Positions 1 through 7,421 of a stretch of 64,000 bases of DNA are shown one piece after another. Position 1 is the first letter of the stretch, and each line of letters starts with the position of its first letter. The notes under the pieces are model-generated. The model did no database searches and was not told the DNA's origin. It saw nothing but the letters and a program-made list of their open reading frames with translations. This stretch comes from Heyndrickxia sporothermodurans (GTDB lineage: Bacteria; Bacillota; Bacilli; Bacillales; Bacillaceae_C): assembly GCA_016756695.1 (NCBI GenBank), contig CP066701.1, forward strand, positions 1,408,001 through 1,472,000, read 5' to 3'. The position numbers were made by a program, and so were the translations under genes.

Positions 1-1114
1 TTACTCCATTCGAGCGACAAACTGCTGAACCTTTATTCTTCCAAGCTCCACATACATAATACTCCAGAACCTTTTTTGTTCCGTCTTTGAGTGTATTTGT
101 TGTCCTTCCAATCACCATTCCTGCACCACATGCAGGACACTTCATGATACCAGTGAGAGGGAACTCGCCGTCATGTATTCGATTAGGCTTGCCGCTTCTA
201 CTCGCCATGATATTTTTTGCTTTTTCCCATGTTTCTTCTGAAATGATAGCTTCGTGCTGCCCCTTTTCAATTACAGGGTTAGGATTAATATTGTTTCTTC
301 TCTTCTCGTTCCAATCTCTCCGGACATTGTAGCGAATAAATCCTGCATACAGGGGATTGCTTAGAATCGTTTTTACCCCGTTGATGGAGAAGTCTTTGTT
401 CTTTTTTGTCCGGTGTCCTTCATTGTTGAGTTTGTTTGCGATGGATTTGTAGCCATTCCCCTCAACGTAAAGGTCAAATACCTTTCGAACCGTTTGAGCT
501 TCTGTTGGATTAATCACAAGGGTAGATAGCTTTCTTTTACGATTCTCTCCTGGAACGCTTACGACATCATAACCAAGCACCTGACCGCCATTCCAGGAAC
601 CTTCCTTTGCTCGTGCCAACATCCCCATTTTTACGTTTTGAGCGATATTGTCTCGTTCAAATTCAGCAATGACTGCTAACATACGAAACTGCATTTTTCC
701 AGCAGGAGTTGCTGTTTCATAGTTTTCAGTATATGAGCGAAAAACAATATTTTTCCCTTCAAGTTCTTCAACAATATTAAGCAAATCTTTCGTCTTTCGA
801 GAAAAACGATTCACCTTCCAAACAAGCACTAATTCAAAGTCTTTACTATTAGCATCATGCAGTAGTTGTTGTAAAGCAGGTCTACCTTTAATATTTTTTC
901 CACTTTTACCTCTGTCCACGTATTCCTTATGAACAACGTAACCTTCTCGCTCGCACATTTCTCTCAGAACTCGTACCTGTTCGTCAATACTGTATCCTTC
1001 TTCTGCCTGTTCCAACGTGGAGACTCGGGCATAGATAGCTGCTCTTTTCTGTGTTCCAGTTCGGCTAAATTGGTCAAGCTGGTCGTGTAGCTGTCTCGCT
1101 GAGTTCGGCATCAT
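1..1114 (-). CDS. large serine recombinase, partial (runs off the left edge)
   Basis: A site-specific integrase/excisionase of the large serine recombinase family, read on the minus strand from the ATG at 1114 and still open at base 1 (371 codons visible). The N-terminal catalytic domain shows YARVSTLEQ with the nucleophile Ser32, then DRGKSG, GRPALQQLL and the NRFSR arginine pair, all intact. The recombinase domain follows, and a zinc ribbon begins near the edge (CPAC, later VCGAW). A GGGGGTGAAC ribosome site precedes the ATG, and the start overlaps the end of the upstream gene by 41 bp, so the two are translationally coupled. Context suggests it moves the island inserted at rlmH, much as CcrA/CcrB/CcrC move SCC elements. 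Whether it is a true Ccr orthologue cannot be decided without the missing C-terminus. Confidence 0.93.
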   Translation of the reverse strand, partial: MMPNSARQLHDQLDQFSRTGTQKRAAIYARVSTLEQAEEGYSIDEQVRVLREMCEREGYVVHKEYVDRGKSGKNIKGRPALQQLLHDANSKDFELVLVWKVNRFSRKTKDLLNIVEELEGKNIVFRSYTENYETATPAGKMQFRMLAVIAEFERDNIAQNVKMGMLARAKEGSWNGGQVLGYDVVSVPGENRKRKLSTLVINPTEAQTVRKVFDLYVEGNGYKSIANKLNNEGHRTKKNKDFSINGVKTILSNPLYAGFIRYNVRRDWNEKRRNNINPNPVIEKGQHEAIISEETWEKAKNIMASRSGKPNRIHDGEFPLTGIMKCPACGAGMVIGRTTNTLKDGTKKVLEYYVCGAWKNKGSAVCRSNGV

Positions 1115-1637
1115 GTTCACCCCCTTTCTTGTTTTCATCTTCAATTAAACCTTCAATTAACCACCAAGCTACCTGCGACAAAGGAATTCCTTGCATGGCT
1201 GCTAATCTTAAGTGTCTCGTATTGAGTAATTTGCACATGTATTCAAACACCCTCAATCCTTCTTGTGTGGAAGTGTCGAAAGGTTCCGTTACTGAACAAA
1301 TCTCCACACCATATCTTGCAAGCTCTCTTTCTATTTGTTGAAGCTCTTCCCCATCAGGAGAAAGTGTAAATACATCCCAAACAACAACTACCCCGAACAA
1401 GCCTTTAGCAGCATCCTCCAATATTCGCTTCAAAACATTTCTTCTTTTCCCGTGAGATTCCGAGCTTGGTTCCCAGTAGACTCTACTGACTTGATATCCA
1501 GCCCGCTCACACTTGTCTTTTAAGACCTGAACGTCTCGATGAATTCTGTACCCCTCGGGTTGGGTCCACGATGTATTTCTTGTGTAAATTACTATCTTGT
1601 CTTGGTTCTGCTGTGCAGTTTCATCTCTACTTATCAT
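1074..1637 (-). CDS. recombinase-domain protein lacking serine recombinase catalytic residues
   Basis: A 187-residue protein that aligns along the N-terminal catalytic domain of the serine recombinase encoded just downstream: IYTRNTS against IYARVST, then VQVLKDKCERAGYQV against VRVLREMCEREGYVV. The nucleophile position holds Thr22 instead of Ser, and the arginine pair of NRFSR is replaced by FTLSP. The DNA-binding recombinase and zinc-ribbon domains are absent. It should not cut DNA. It is framed by a 38-residue ORF upstream and the active recombinase downstream, with overlaps on both sides, so it is probably co-translated and may act as a partner or directionality factor. The paired arrangement recalls ccrA-ccrB. 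The domain assignment is from visible alignment; the role is inference. Confidence 0.8.
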   Translation of the reverse strand: MISRDETAQQNQDKIVIYTRNTSWTQPEGYRIHRDVQVLKDKCERAGYQVSRVYWEPSSESHGKRRNVLKRILEDAAKGLFGVVVVWDVFTLSPDGEELQQIERELARYGVEICSVTEPFDTSTQEGLRVFEYMCKLLNTRHLRLAAMQGIPLSQVAWWLIEGLIEDENKKGGEHDAELSETATRPA

Positions 1638-1743
1638 TGGAATCTCCTCCTTTGGGGTGTTTTGTAAGGTATTCTGTGACCATTTCTGCTAACATGTCTA
1701 AAAGATTTTGATATTCGTAGATAGAACCTTCTTTTTCGTTCAT
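1627..1743 (-). CDS. small 38-residue protein upstream of the recombinase pair
   Basis: A short ORF starting at the ATG at 1743 behind a GAGGAG ribosome site and ending at the TAG at 1627-1629, where it overlaps the start of the next gene by 11 bp. The product begins MNEKEGSIYEYQNLLDMLAE and ends in KGGDSNDK; it is acidic with a predicted amphipathic helix. It has no recognisable family. The good ribosome site and the overlap with the recombinase-like gene make a real, coupled small gene more likely than chance, but translation is not proven. Confidence 0.5.
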   Translation of the reverse strand: MNEKEGSIYEYQNLLDMLAEMVTEYLTKHPKGGDSNDK

Positions 1744-1798
1744 GGCAAGCTCTCCTCGTCGTAGTAATAATATATATTTCATTTTGCATATGATTTTA

Positions 1799-1902
1799 GG
1801 AAAGGGGGAGGGGTGGGGAGTAAAATGGATACTTTACATATTTATTGCTCCCTTTATCCTTTCCCTTACCAGAATTTTTGTTTTTGTACTCCCCCTCCCC
1901 CC
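1799..1902. repeat. G-rich / C-rich imperfect inverted repeat
   Basis: The plus strand carries a G-tract cluster at 1799-1820 (runs of 5, 4 and 4 G separated by single A or T) followed by GAGTA-like sequence. About 70 bp further on is the complementary C-tract at 1889-1902, which touches the helicase stop codon. Together they can form a long imperfect hairpin, and the G-tract could fold as a quadruplex. The position between helicase and recombinase operons fits a terminator or a structured control site. Function is unknown. Confidence 0.4.
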
Positions 1903-3596
1903 TAAAACTGAATGATTTCTCCATTTAAGGCTAGGGTTGGAAGGTTTTCTAACCTCACAAATTCCATTCCTTCGAAATAAACTGTTCCCCTGACTTTCTT
2001 TGTCACAATTGGAATCCCCTCATTTGCAAGAACGATTTTGAAGTATCTCCAAAACTTTTGTCGGGATTTAGTTCCTTTGTCGTCAATCCCTTGCTCGTTC
2101 AACCACCGTAAATAAATATCATGAAAATCAGATTGTCTTATACGAGCACCTTCTTTGAGAACAATATGTTCAAGGAAAAACTCCCTTACAGGATTCTGTT
2201 CTACGTTATAAGTTCGATGGCATTCTTCAATTGCTGTACAGTAGCTAAATTGGTAGTTATTTTCCCGTAATCTTTTTAGCCCTATAATTGCCCAGTTCAA
2301 TATCCCAGGTAATTCTACTAGTAATTTGTCAGTAAGTTCTTTGTCCTGTTCATCCGATTCAAATTTCTGGGGGAATGGGACAATTACCAACTTCCTAAAA
2401 AAACCATGAGTCACATCCATTGAATCAGGTAGGGCATTAACAACAAAGACGAGTTTGCAATGTGGTTTATAGCTTATAGAGGGATGATATTTGATATTTA
2501 TGGTAATGGTGTCACCACTCACAATGGCTTTAAAGTTCTCTGTCTTTAACGCATTACCACCCATTTCATTTTCAGCAGCAATATTTACTGATTTATTGAC
2601 TAAACCTTCAAGACCGAACTGCTTGCCGAATTCAGCCAACGGTATGCTACTTACATTTTCTCCTCCCACCAACCGAGTAATTATGGAAACAAGGACACTC
2701 TTACCATTTCCACCGCTACCGTAAAAGAAGAATGCCTTTTCCGCTTTTGTTTCAGCTGATAAAAGGTAGCCTAAAATTTCCTGATGAACCTGAATGAGTT
2801 CTTCGTCATCTTTTGTAATCCCCTTTAGAAACTGCTCAAAGGTTGGAGCAACAGCTTTTGGTTCATATTCAATTGGCAATTGCACCGTTGATAAATAACT
2901 CGGGTGGTGGGGAAGTAGTTCAAATCTATCCAAACTCAACATCCCATTTTTCAGATTAATGAAGTTTCGCATGGTATTCATCTCATCCACTGTGTCTGCT
3001 TCTCGCAACAAAACTTTAACTACCTCTGCCTCCGCTTTACTATTCCAACTGTTCCAGCGCCCCTCATGCATCAAGGTTCGAATCACTTTGCCAAGTTCAA
3101 CCTCTGAAGGTTCTTCAAAAACACCTTTCTTATGGTAAAGGAAAAGCCGTCCATCTTTCGTTGACCGAACATGGCATCTCCGAATGAATTGCTTAGCAAA
3201 AACGTTCGCATTGAAGGAATAGCTATTCTTTTTTTCATCGTAAAGAAAGCCATGCTCTTCCGCTTTTCTAATATTTATCAACTGTTGCAGTTCCTCCAAA
3301 AGTTCATCAGAAACCAAAGCCTCCGGAGTTTTATCCGCTGATTCAAACATCTTTGTAGATTCATAGTTTGGAAAACGGCTAAAACCAAAAAGCAATGCCT
3401 TAAAATATTGAAGGCTTTCTGAGCCGACAATCTTATACAAAGCCGTTACCAACATCGAAAGATTTTCTTTCATATGAATTCCTTCAAGCAGTTTTCTTAT
3501 TCTTTCACTTCTTTCAAGCAACTTTACTTTGCGAACCTTGTAACGTGAAAGGTATGGCGATACTTCTTTTGTTAAAACTTCCTTTGTCTGTTTCAT
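1902..3596 (-). CDS. phage/plasmid-type primase-helicase (SF3, D5/P4 family)
   Basis: A 564-residue superfamily 3 helicase of the phage P4 alpha / poxvirus D5 type, expected to unwind and perhaps initiate replication of the excised element. The Walker A motif GSGGNGKS is at residues 293-300, followed by a Walker B region and the SF3 motif C asparagine in LVFVVNALP. A D5_N-like region lies upstream of the ATPase and a winged-helix-like segment near the C-terminus. No N-terminal primase catalytic motif is obvious. A clear AAGGAG ribosome site precedes the ATG. It occupies the place of the Cch replicative helicases beside ccr genes in SCC elements, although those are MCM-like, so this may be a functional substitute. 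Confidence 0.88.
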   Translation of the reverse strand: MKQTKEVLTKEVSPYLSRYKVRKVKLLERSERIRKLLEGIHMKENLSMLVTALYKIVGSESLQYFKALLFGFSRFPNYESTKMFESADKTPEALVSDELLEELQQLINIRKAEEHGFLYDEKKNSYSFNANVFAKQFIRRCHVRSTKDGRLFLYHKKGVFEEPSEVELGKVIRTLMHEGRWNSWNSKAEAEVVKVLLREADTVDEMNTMRNFINLKNGMLSLDRFELLPHHPSYLSTVQLPIEYEPKAVAPTFEQFLKGITKDDEELIQVHQEILGYLLSAETKAEKAFFFYGSGGNGKSVLVSIITRLVGGENVSSIPLAEFGKQFGLEGLVNKSVNIAAENEMGGNALKTENFKAIVSGDTITINIKYHPSISYKPHCKLVFVVNALPDSMDVTHGFFRKLVIVPFPQKFESDEQDKELTDKLLVELPGILNWAIIGLKRLRENNYQFSYCTAIEECHRTYNVEQNPVREFFLEHIVLKEGARIRQSDFHDIYLRWLNEQGIDDKGTKSRQKFWRYFKIVLANEGIPIVTKKVRGTVYFEGMEFVRLENLPTLALNGEIIQF

Positions 3597-3643
3597 TAGC
3601 GCTTTCTCCTTTACAACAGAAGGGGGTATCCCTTCTGTATTTT

Positions 3644-4252
3644 TTATGTATTTGGGTTTTCAACGGTCAAAACTTCAATTTTTTCAAAGATATTACCGGC
3701 TTCCGAAGTCACATGATGGACTCTAGCTTGTCCAGTTAAACCAATCAAATGCCCCATCGTTATTCTTTGACCTTTGAATACTTGTTTGAAAGCCCCTAGA
3801 AACATCATGAGAACAGATTGTTGATTGGATGAGATATTATAAGGTAGTGACAACTTTGTAACTTGTTCGGTAACTTCACTATAAAGGGAAAATGTAATCA
3901 CATACTGGTCTTTCAAACCGTATTGAGTTTGTACATTTTCACGAACGTCAATTTCATCAATGTTGTAATCATATATGCCTTCAGGAACTTTTGCTGTCCG
4001 CTGCATTGAAACAGAATCATCACCAAATGAGATGATTCTTTCCATAGCAGGACTACCTTGGATAGTGTTTGAAAGTGTTTCAGAGATTTCTTCGGTCGGA
4101 TTTTCGTTATTAACTGTATTATGTTTGTTCATAGAAGATTCTTCCTTTCCACTTTGGTTTGCTTCTTGTTCAGGCTGTTCTTGTTCTTGCACTATTTTGT
4201 TATCTTCACTTGGTTTATTTATTACTGGTCGTCTTACCTTTTTGAGAGCCAT
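3644..4252 (-). CDS. putative single-stranded DNA-binding-like replication accessory protein
   Basis: A 202-residue protein directly upstream of the helicase. Residues 1 to about 75 are low complexity, rich in Glu, Gln, Asn and Lys, and probably disordered. The C-terminal 120 residues look like a beta-rich OB-fold-type domain (YDYNIDEIDVRENVQTQYG, then a VITFSLYSE strand). No exact family is recognised. Its place next to an SF3 helicase in a mobile element suggests ssDNA binding or helicase loading, but that is inference from context and composition. Confidence 0.55.
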   Translation of the reverse strand: MALKKVRRPVINKPSEDNKIVQEQEQPEQEANQSGKEESSMNKHNTVNNENPTEEISETLSNTIQGSPAMERIISFGDDSVSMQRTAKVPEGIYDYNIDEIDVRENVQTQYGLKDQYVITFSLYSEVTEQVTKLSLPYNISSNQQSVLMMFLGAFKQVFKGQRITMGHLIGLTGQARVHHVTSEAGNIFEKIEVLTVENPNT

Positions 4253-4274
4253 TCTGTAACCTCCCTATATTCAT

Positions 4275-4757
4275 CTAGTTACAATTGATAATTTCAATAG
4301 ATTCGTTATCTTTTAAGCCAAAGCAGCTTGAATTGAACTCTGGGAAAAAGTTGACCATATCATTGCTGACACTTCTAACTGAATCCTCTGGGTCATCTCC
4401 AAAGTATCCATCTTGAATTAATAGACCATGTATTGGTGCTTTGTTCAGAAACTCAGCAAATTCAAGTAGCAATCCTACATATTGCCCTCGGTTCATGACC
4501 ATCTGATAACCTTTCGTATACCAGTCGATTTCAATCATGTCATCATGAATAAAGATACGGTTAGGACGTACACTCAAATCAGATAGGTCTTTCACAAGTT
4601 TTTGTAGCAGTCGTTCTAACCCATCCTCGCAAGTTCCTTCGGGAATTCTTACAAACGCTGGTAAACGGTAAATGGCATTGATTCCATCATAGTGGTCACT
4701 TCGAGCATCAGTTAAACCAGCATTAGCAATTTGAAAGTTATCTTTATAACGAAGCAT
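4275..4757 (-). CDS. uncharacterised 160-residue protein of the replication module
   Basis: First gene of the minus-strand replication operon, 22 bp upstream of the SSB-like gene. The product starts MLRYKDNFQIANAGLTDARS, contains an acidic GDDPEDSV stretch near residue 125 and has no membrane segment. I do not recognise the family. A good ribosome site (GGAGGAATG) precedes the ATG. It is transcribed away from the ArgR-like gene, and the shared intergenic region carries repeated ATTCATA half-sites, so it is probably controlled by that regulator together with the two downstream genes. Confidence 0.6.
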   Translation of the reverse strand: MLRYKDNFQIANAGLTDARSDHYDGINAIYRLPAFVRIPEGTCEDGLERLLQKLVKDLSDLSVRPNRIFIHDDMIEIDWYTKGYQMVMNRGQYVGLLLEFAEFLNKAPIHGLLIQDGYFGDDPEDSVRSVSNDMVNFFPEFNSSCFGLKDNESIEIINCN

Positions 4758-4788
4758 TTTTCATTCCTCCAATCAATTTCGCTTGCAA

Positions 4789-4970
4789 AATGAATATAAC
4801 CCACTTTATTCATACTTGTGAAGGTAAAAATGTTGAATTAAACGGAGTTGATTACGCCTAATTATTCATATAAAATATAATTATTCATATTTTTATTCAT
4901 AATTGTAGTGAAACAAGCTATATTTCAGACAAATACCATTAGTCATCTATCGTATGGAGCTTTATTCATT
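4789..4970. promoter_or_regulatory. cluster of ATTCATA half-sites (probable ArgR-like operator region)
   Basis: The divergent intergenic region between the 160-residue gene and the ArgR-like gene holds at least six copies of ATTCAT(A/T) or its complement, at about 4789-4797, 4808-4814, 4864-4870, 4883-4889, 4895-4901 and 4964-4970. ATTCA/TGAAT is the half-site of the ARG box bound by ArgR/AhrC proteins. Here most copies are direct rather than palindromic. The neighbouring regulator has an ArgR-type winged helix, so autoregulation and control of the replication operon are likely. Confidence 0.55.
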
Positions 4971-5056
4971 CAAAAGCAATAGGAGACTAATAAAAAATGC
5001 ACAATTACCGTAAATGTGACAAATTTGCGAACAACCGACTTTTAGGGGGGAATATC

Positions 5057-5539
5057 ATGGAAGCTAATATTCATTCAAATAACAATGAACGCTTATTGGA
5101 AAAGAAAAAACGTCATCAAGCTATTCACCTTTTGTTAGGGGAAATGGATTTACGAACTCACGAGGACATTGTTCTTGAATTGCAGAAACAAGGGATTAAA
5201 ACAAGCCAATCTACCGTACATCGTGATTTAGAGCATCTTGGTATCAAGAAAAACAATGATGGGTACTTTAAACCATCACATGATGTACAAAAAAAATTTC
5301 ATCTTGATATCCTTTATGACCTACTAATAAGCAGTGATTCAAGTACATCTAGCAATGTCCAGACCTATTTCATCAAAACTGAAAAAGGAAAAGCACAGCA
5401 AATTGCCTTTCATCTTGAACAGGCATTTAATGACATCGTCTTAAAAACAATCATTGATTTAGACAGTGTTTTGGTTTTTGCAGATGGGGATGAAGCGACG
5501 GATGAATTTCTGGAGGTTTTTGAAGGAGAGGATGAATGA
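5057..5539 (+). CDS. ArgR-like transcriptional regulator
   Basis: A 160-residue regulator of ArgR architecture. The N-terminal winged helix (KRHQAIHLLLGEMDLRTHED, then TSQSTVHRDLEHLGIKK) matches the ArgR/AhrC DNA-binding domain. The C-terminal half (KTEKGKAQQIAFHLEQA, then SVLVFADGDEA) matches the hexamerisation domain. The GDD motif that contacts arginine in ArgR is replaced by DLD, so arginine sensing is doubtful. I chose the ATG at 5057 because a GGGGGG ribosome site sits 6 bp upstream and the ArgR match begins soon after. An in-frame ATG at 4997, behind AGGAG, would add 20 residues. It is transcribed opposite to all neighbouring island genes. Confidence 0.78.
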   Translation: MEANIHSNNNERLLEKKKRHQAIHLLLGEMDLRTHEDIVLELQKQGIKTSQSTVHRDLEHLGIKKNNDGYFKPSHDVQKKFHLDILYDLLISSDSSTSSNVQTYFIKTEKGKAQQIAFHLEQAFNDIVLKTIIDLDSVLVFADGDEATDEFLEVFEGEDE

Positions 5540-5577
5540 GGGTGGCTATTAAAGCCATTCCTTATTCATCCCTCCAA

Positions 5578-5880
5578 TCAATAATCCTTGGGGAACAACA
5601 TTGTTTGGTATCTTTCGTCATCTATAATCCAAACAGTAGTATTTTTAGCTCCTTTGACTTTGTTATTGATGATAACCTTTGTTTGTAGTGAAGGTACTTC
5701 TTGCCTATTCGTTATTGTTAAAGTTTCTTCACATACACTAATTTCAAAAACTTGCAGATAATCCATTTGCTCCTTTCGTTGTTCATTGATTTCATCGTAA
5801 AATTGCCACAAGACCACTTGTAATTCAATATCTAATTCTTCACTGATTGCCTTTGTCATATAGCGTGAATTGTTAGTCAA
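5578..5880 (-). CDS. DUF960 family protein
   Basis: A 100-residue cytoplasmic protein matching the DUF960 family: RYMTKAISEELDIELQVVLW at the N-terminus, a DYLQVFEI strand and a C-terminal VWIIDDERYQTMLFPKDY. Function is unknown. DUF960 genes are a regular companion of ccr recombinases in SCC elements. Translation probably starts at TTG, with the TTGA overlapping the stop of the gene upstream, behind an AGAGAAGGATG ribosome site, so the two are coupled. Confidence 0.8.
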   Translation of the reverse strand: MTNNSRYMTKAISEELDIELQVVLWQFYDEINEQRKEQMDYLQVFEISVCEETLTITNRQEVPSLQTKVIINNKVKGAKNTTVWIIDDERYQTMLFPKDY

Positions 5881-6194
5881 ATTTCATCCTTCTCTCCCTG
5901 TCCAATCAATACATTTTCATACACTTTTTCTTCATCTTTCAAACAAACTAAAAAGAGTGGATTATTGGTCCTTGCTTCTAAGGCAATTCCAATAATCCAC
6001 TCTGATTCTCCATTGTATAAATATGTGTGAAATGAAACCGGATTCGGTAATATTTGCAATACATCCTCTGAAATGAGTTCCTCGTCTAGTTCCTCATGAT
6101 ATAGAAGTACCGTTTCCTCACCTATCTCATTTAATTCAACTGCTACATCGAATTTCTCTTCCATAAAATTTATCAATTGCTCGATACCAAACAT
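5877..6194 (-). CDS. small acidic protein of the SCC-type accessory row (possible SAUGI-like)
   Basis: A 105-residue acidic protein (many Glu and Asp, no Cys-rich motif). In SCC elements the gene next to DUF960 and DUF1643 encodes SAUGI, a roughly 112-residue acidic inhibitor of uracil-DNA glycosylase. This protein has similar size, charge and gene position, and a loosely similar centre (LP followed by TYLY, then a hydrophobic strand IIGIALEA). The similarity by eye is too weak to name it. It overlaps the downstream DUF960 gene by 4 bp. Confidence 0.55.
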   Translation of the reverse strand: MFGIEQLINFMEEKFDVAVELNEIGEETVLLYHEELDEELISEDVLQILPNPVSFHTYLYNGESEWIIGIALEARTNNPLFLVCLKDEEKVYENVLIGQGEKDEI

Positions 6195-6221
6195 GGCTTG
6201 CTCCTTTCATATATAATATTA

Positions 6222-6737
6222 TTAGCTCACCTTATAGCTATCGTCATACGATACTAATTTCCACTTATGTTTCAGTGCTGGATAGAGAGGATGGAAACCT
6301 TTCCGACCAAAATTCGCTTCTATTTGAAGAATGTTTGCCTTCCTGTCTAGCAAAATGGCTAAAATCATATTTAACCGTTCAACAGCTTTCTTATTTGTTT
6401 CTACTCCTTTTCCAACCGCAATAATAACATCATCTACTCTTGCAATTGCTTCCTGAATACATTTCAAATTATCAATATCAGACTCTTTCGTTTCTTCTCC
6501 TTCAATAGATGGAAATAAATTCACAATCTCTACAACACCGTATTCCAATTTAGAAAGGTTATTAATGACGTACATCGTTGTTTGGTCTTGCAAAATTTCA
6601 TCTGCTTGACCTGCGTTTTTCATGATGACAAGTGCTTTTTTCTTGTTCTTGTCCCACTCTTTCCTAATAAGATACTTGTTTTTCATTTCGTCATCATAAG
6701 TGACTTCTGTTTTTATCGTGCATTTTGTTATTTTCAC
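6222..6737 (-). CDS. DUF1643 family protein
   Basis: A 171-residue protein matching DUF1643. It shows ALVIMKNAGQADEILQDQTT and YGVVEIVNLFPSIEGEETKE, where the family has a conserved N-P/N-A...T and VNLFP core, and an IIAVGKGVETNKKAVERL helix. Function is unknown; it is common on mobile elements and recurs in SCC elements between DUF960/SAUGI and radC. Translation starts at GTG behind AAAGGAG. Confidence 0.8.
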   Translation of the reverse strand: MKITKCTIKTEVTYDDEMKNKYLIRKEWDKNKKKALVIMKNAGQADEILQDQTTMYVINNLSKLEYGVVEIVNLFPSIEGEETKESDIDNLKCIQEAIARVDDVIIAVGKGVETNKKAVERLNMILAILLDRKANILQIEANFGRKGFHPLYPALKHKWKLVSYDDSYKVS

Positions 6738-6752
6738 TAATTTTTACTCCTT

Positions 6753-7265
6753 TCAGATATGACCTTTTTCCTTTAAGGAAGTATAAGTTTCATCTCCAAC
6801 GATAATATGGTCGATTACATCAATGCCAATAATTTTACCTGCTTCAACTAGCCTTTTAGTCACCTCTATATCTTCTTTACTCGGTTCTGCCTTCCCTGAT
6901 GGATGATTATGTCCAACGATTATTGAAGCAGCATTAGATAGAATAGCAGATTTCATTACCTCCCTAGGATGAACTATACTGGCATTCAGACTGCCAATAT
7001 GACAAACATTAATTGATACAGGTTGGTTCTTAGTGTCTAGTGAGGCAACAATGAAATGCTCCCTATCCTTGTCCGCAAGAAACAACTTCATTAGTTGATA
7101 TCCATCTTCTGGTGACCTTACTGACCGTTCCCTGTAAAGTAAGCTTGATTCCTTTACTAATTTTAATGAAACAATATTAATTCTTTTTGCAGAGGTCTTC
7201 TTTTCTTCTTTTACAACATTAAAAATTGGCGATTTAAACTGCTCTTTGTAATAATGTAAACCCAT
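6753..7265 (-). CDS. RadC-like JAB-domain protein
   Basis: A 170-residue RadC family protein carrying only the JAB/MPN metalloprotease-like domain. The metal-binding motif is complete: His119 and His121 in GHNHPSG and Asp132 in SKEDIE. The helix-hairpin-helix part of chromosomal RadC is missing, as is usual for plasmid and island copies. The biochemical role of RadC is unsettled. It is the first gene of the minus-strand row radC, DUF1643, small acidic protein, DUF960, and follows an AGGAGG ribosome site. Confidence 0.88.
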   Translation of the reverse strand: MGLHYYKEQFKSPIFNVVKEEKKTSAKRINIVSLKLVKESSLLYRERSVRSPEDGYQLMKLFLADKDREHFIVASLDTKNQPVSINVCHIGSLNASIVHPREVMKSAILSNAASIIVGHNHPSGKAEPSKEDIEVTKRLVEAGKIIGIDVIDHIIVGDETYTSLKEKGHI

Positions 7266-7282
7266 TTTCTCTTCCTCCTTAA

Positions 7283-7330
7283 AAATAAATAGCCCTAATT
7301 CCTAAATAAGGAATTAGAGCTATTTTTTGT
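7283..7330 (-). terminator. intrinsic terminator after the restriction gene
   Basis: The hairpin arms CTAATTCCT and AGGAATTAG lie around 7292-7318 with flanking AGCTAT/ATAGC complementarity and A/T-rich tracts on both sides. It can stop transcription from the gene ending at 7422 before radC, and would separate the restriction gene from the radC row. Confidence 0.6.
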
Positions 7331-7421
7331 TGAATGTATTATATTCTAAACTATTATATATATATGAAAATATTTTTAATACAGTTATTTGAATTTTATA
7401 ATATTTTATCCAAAAACCAGT

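Noticed and set aside
4997..5056. Alternative 20-residue N-terminal extension of the ArgR-like regulator
   Set aside because: In frame and behind AGGAG, but the ribosome site spacing is long and ArgR similarity starts after the second ATG, which has a better site.
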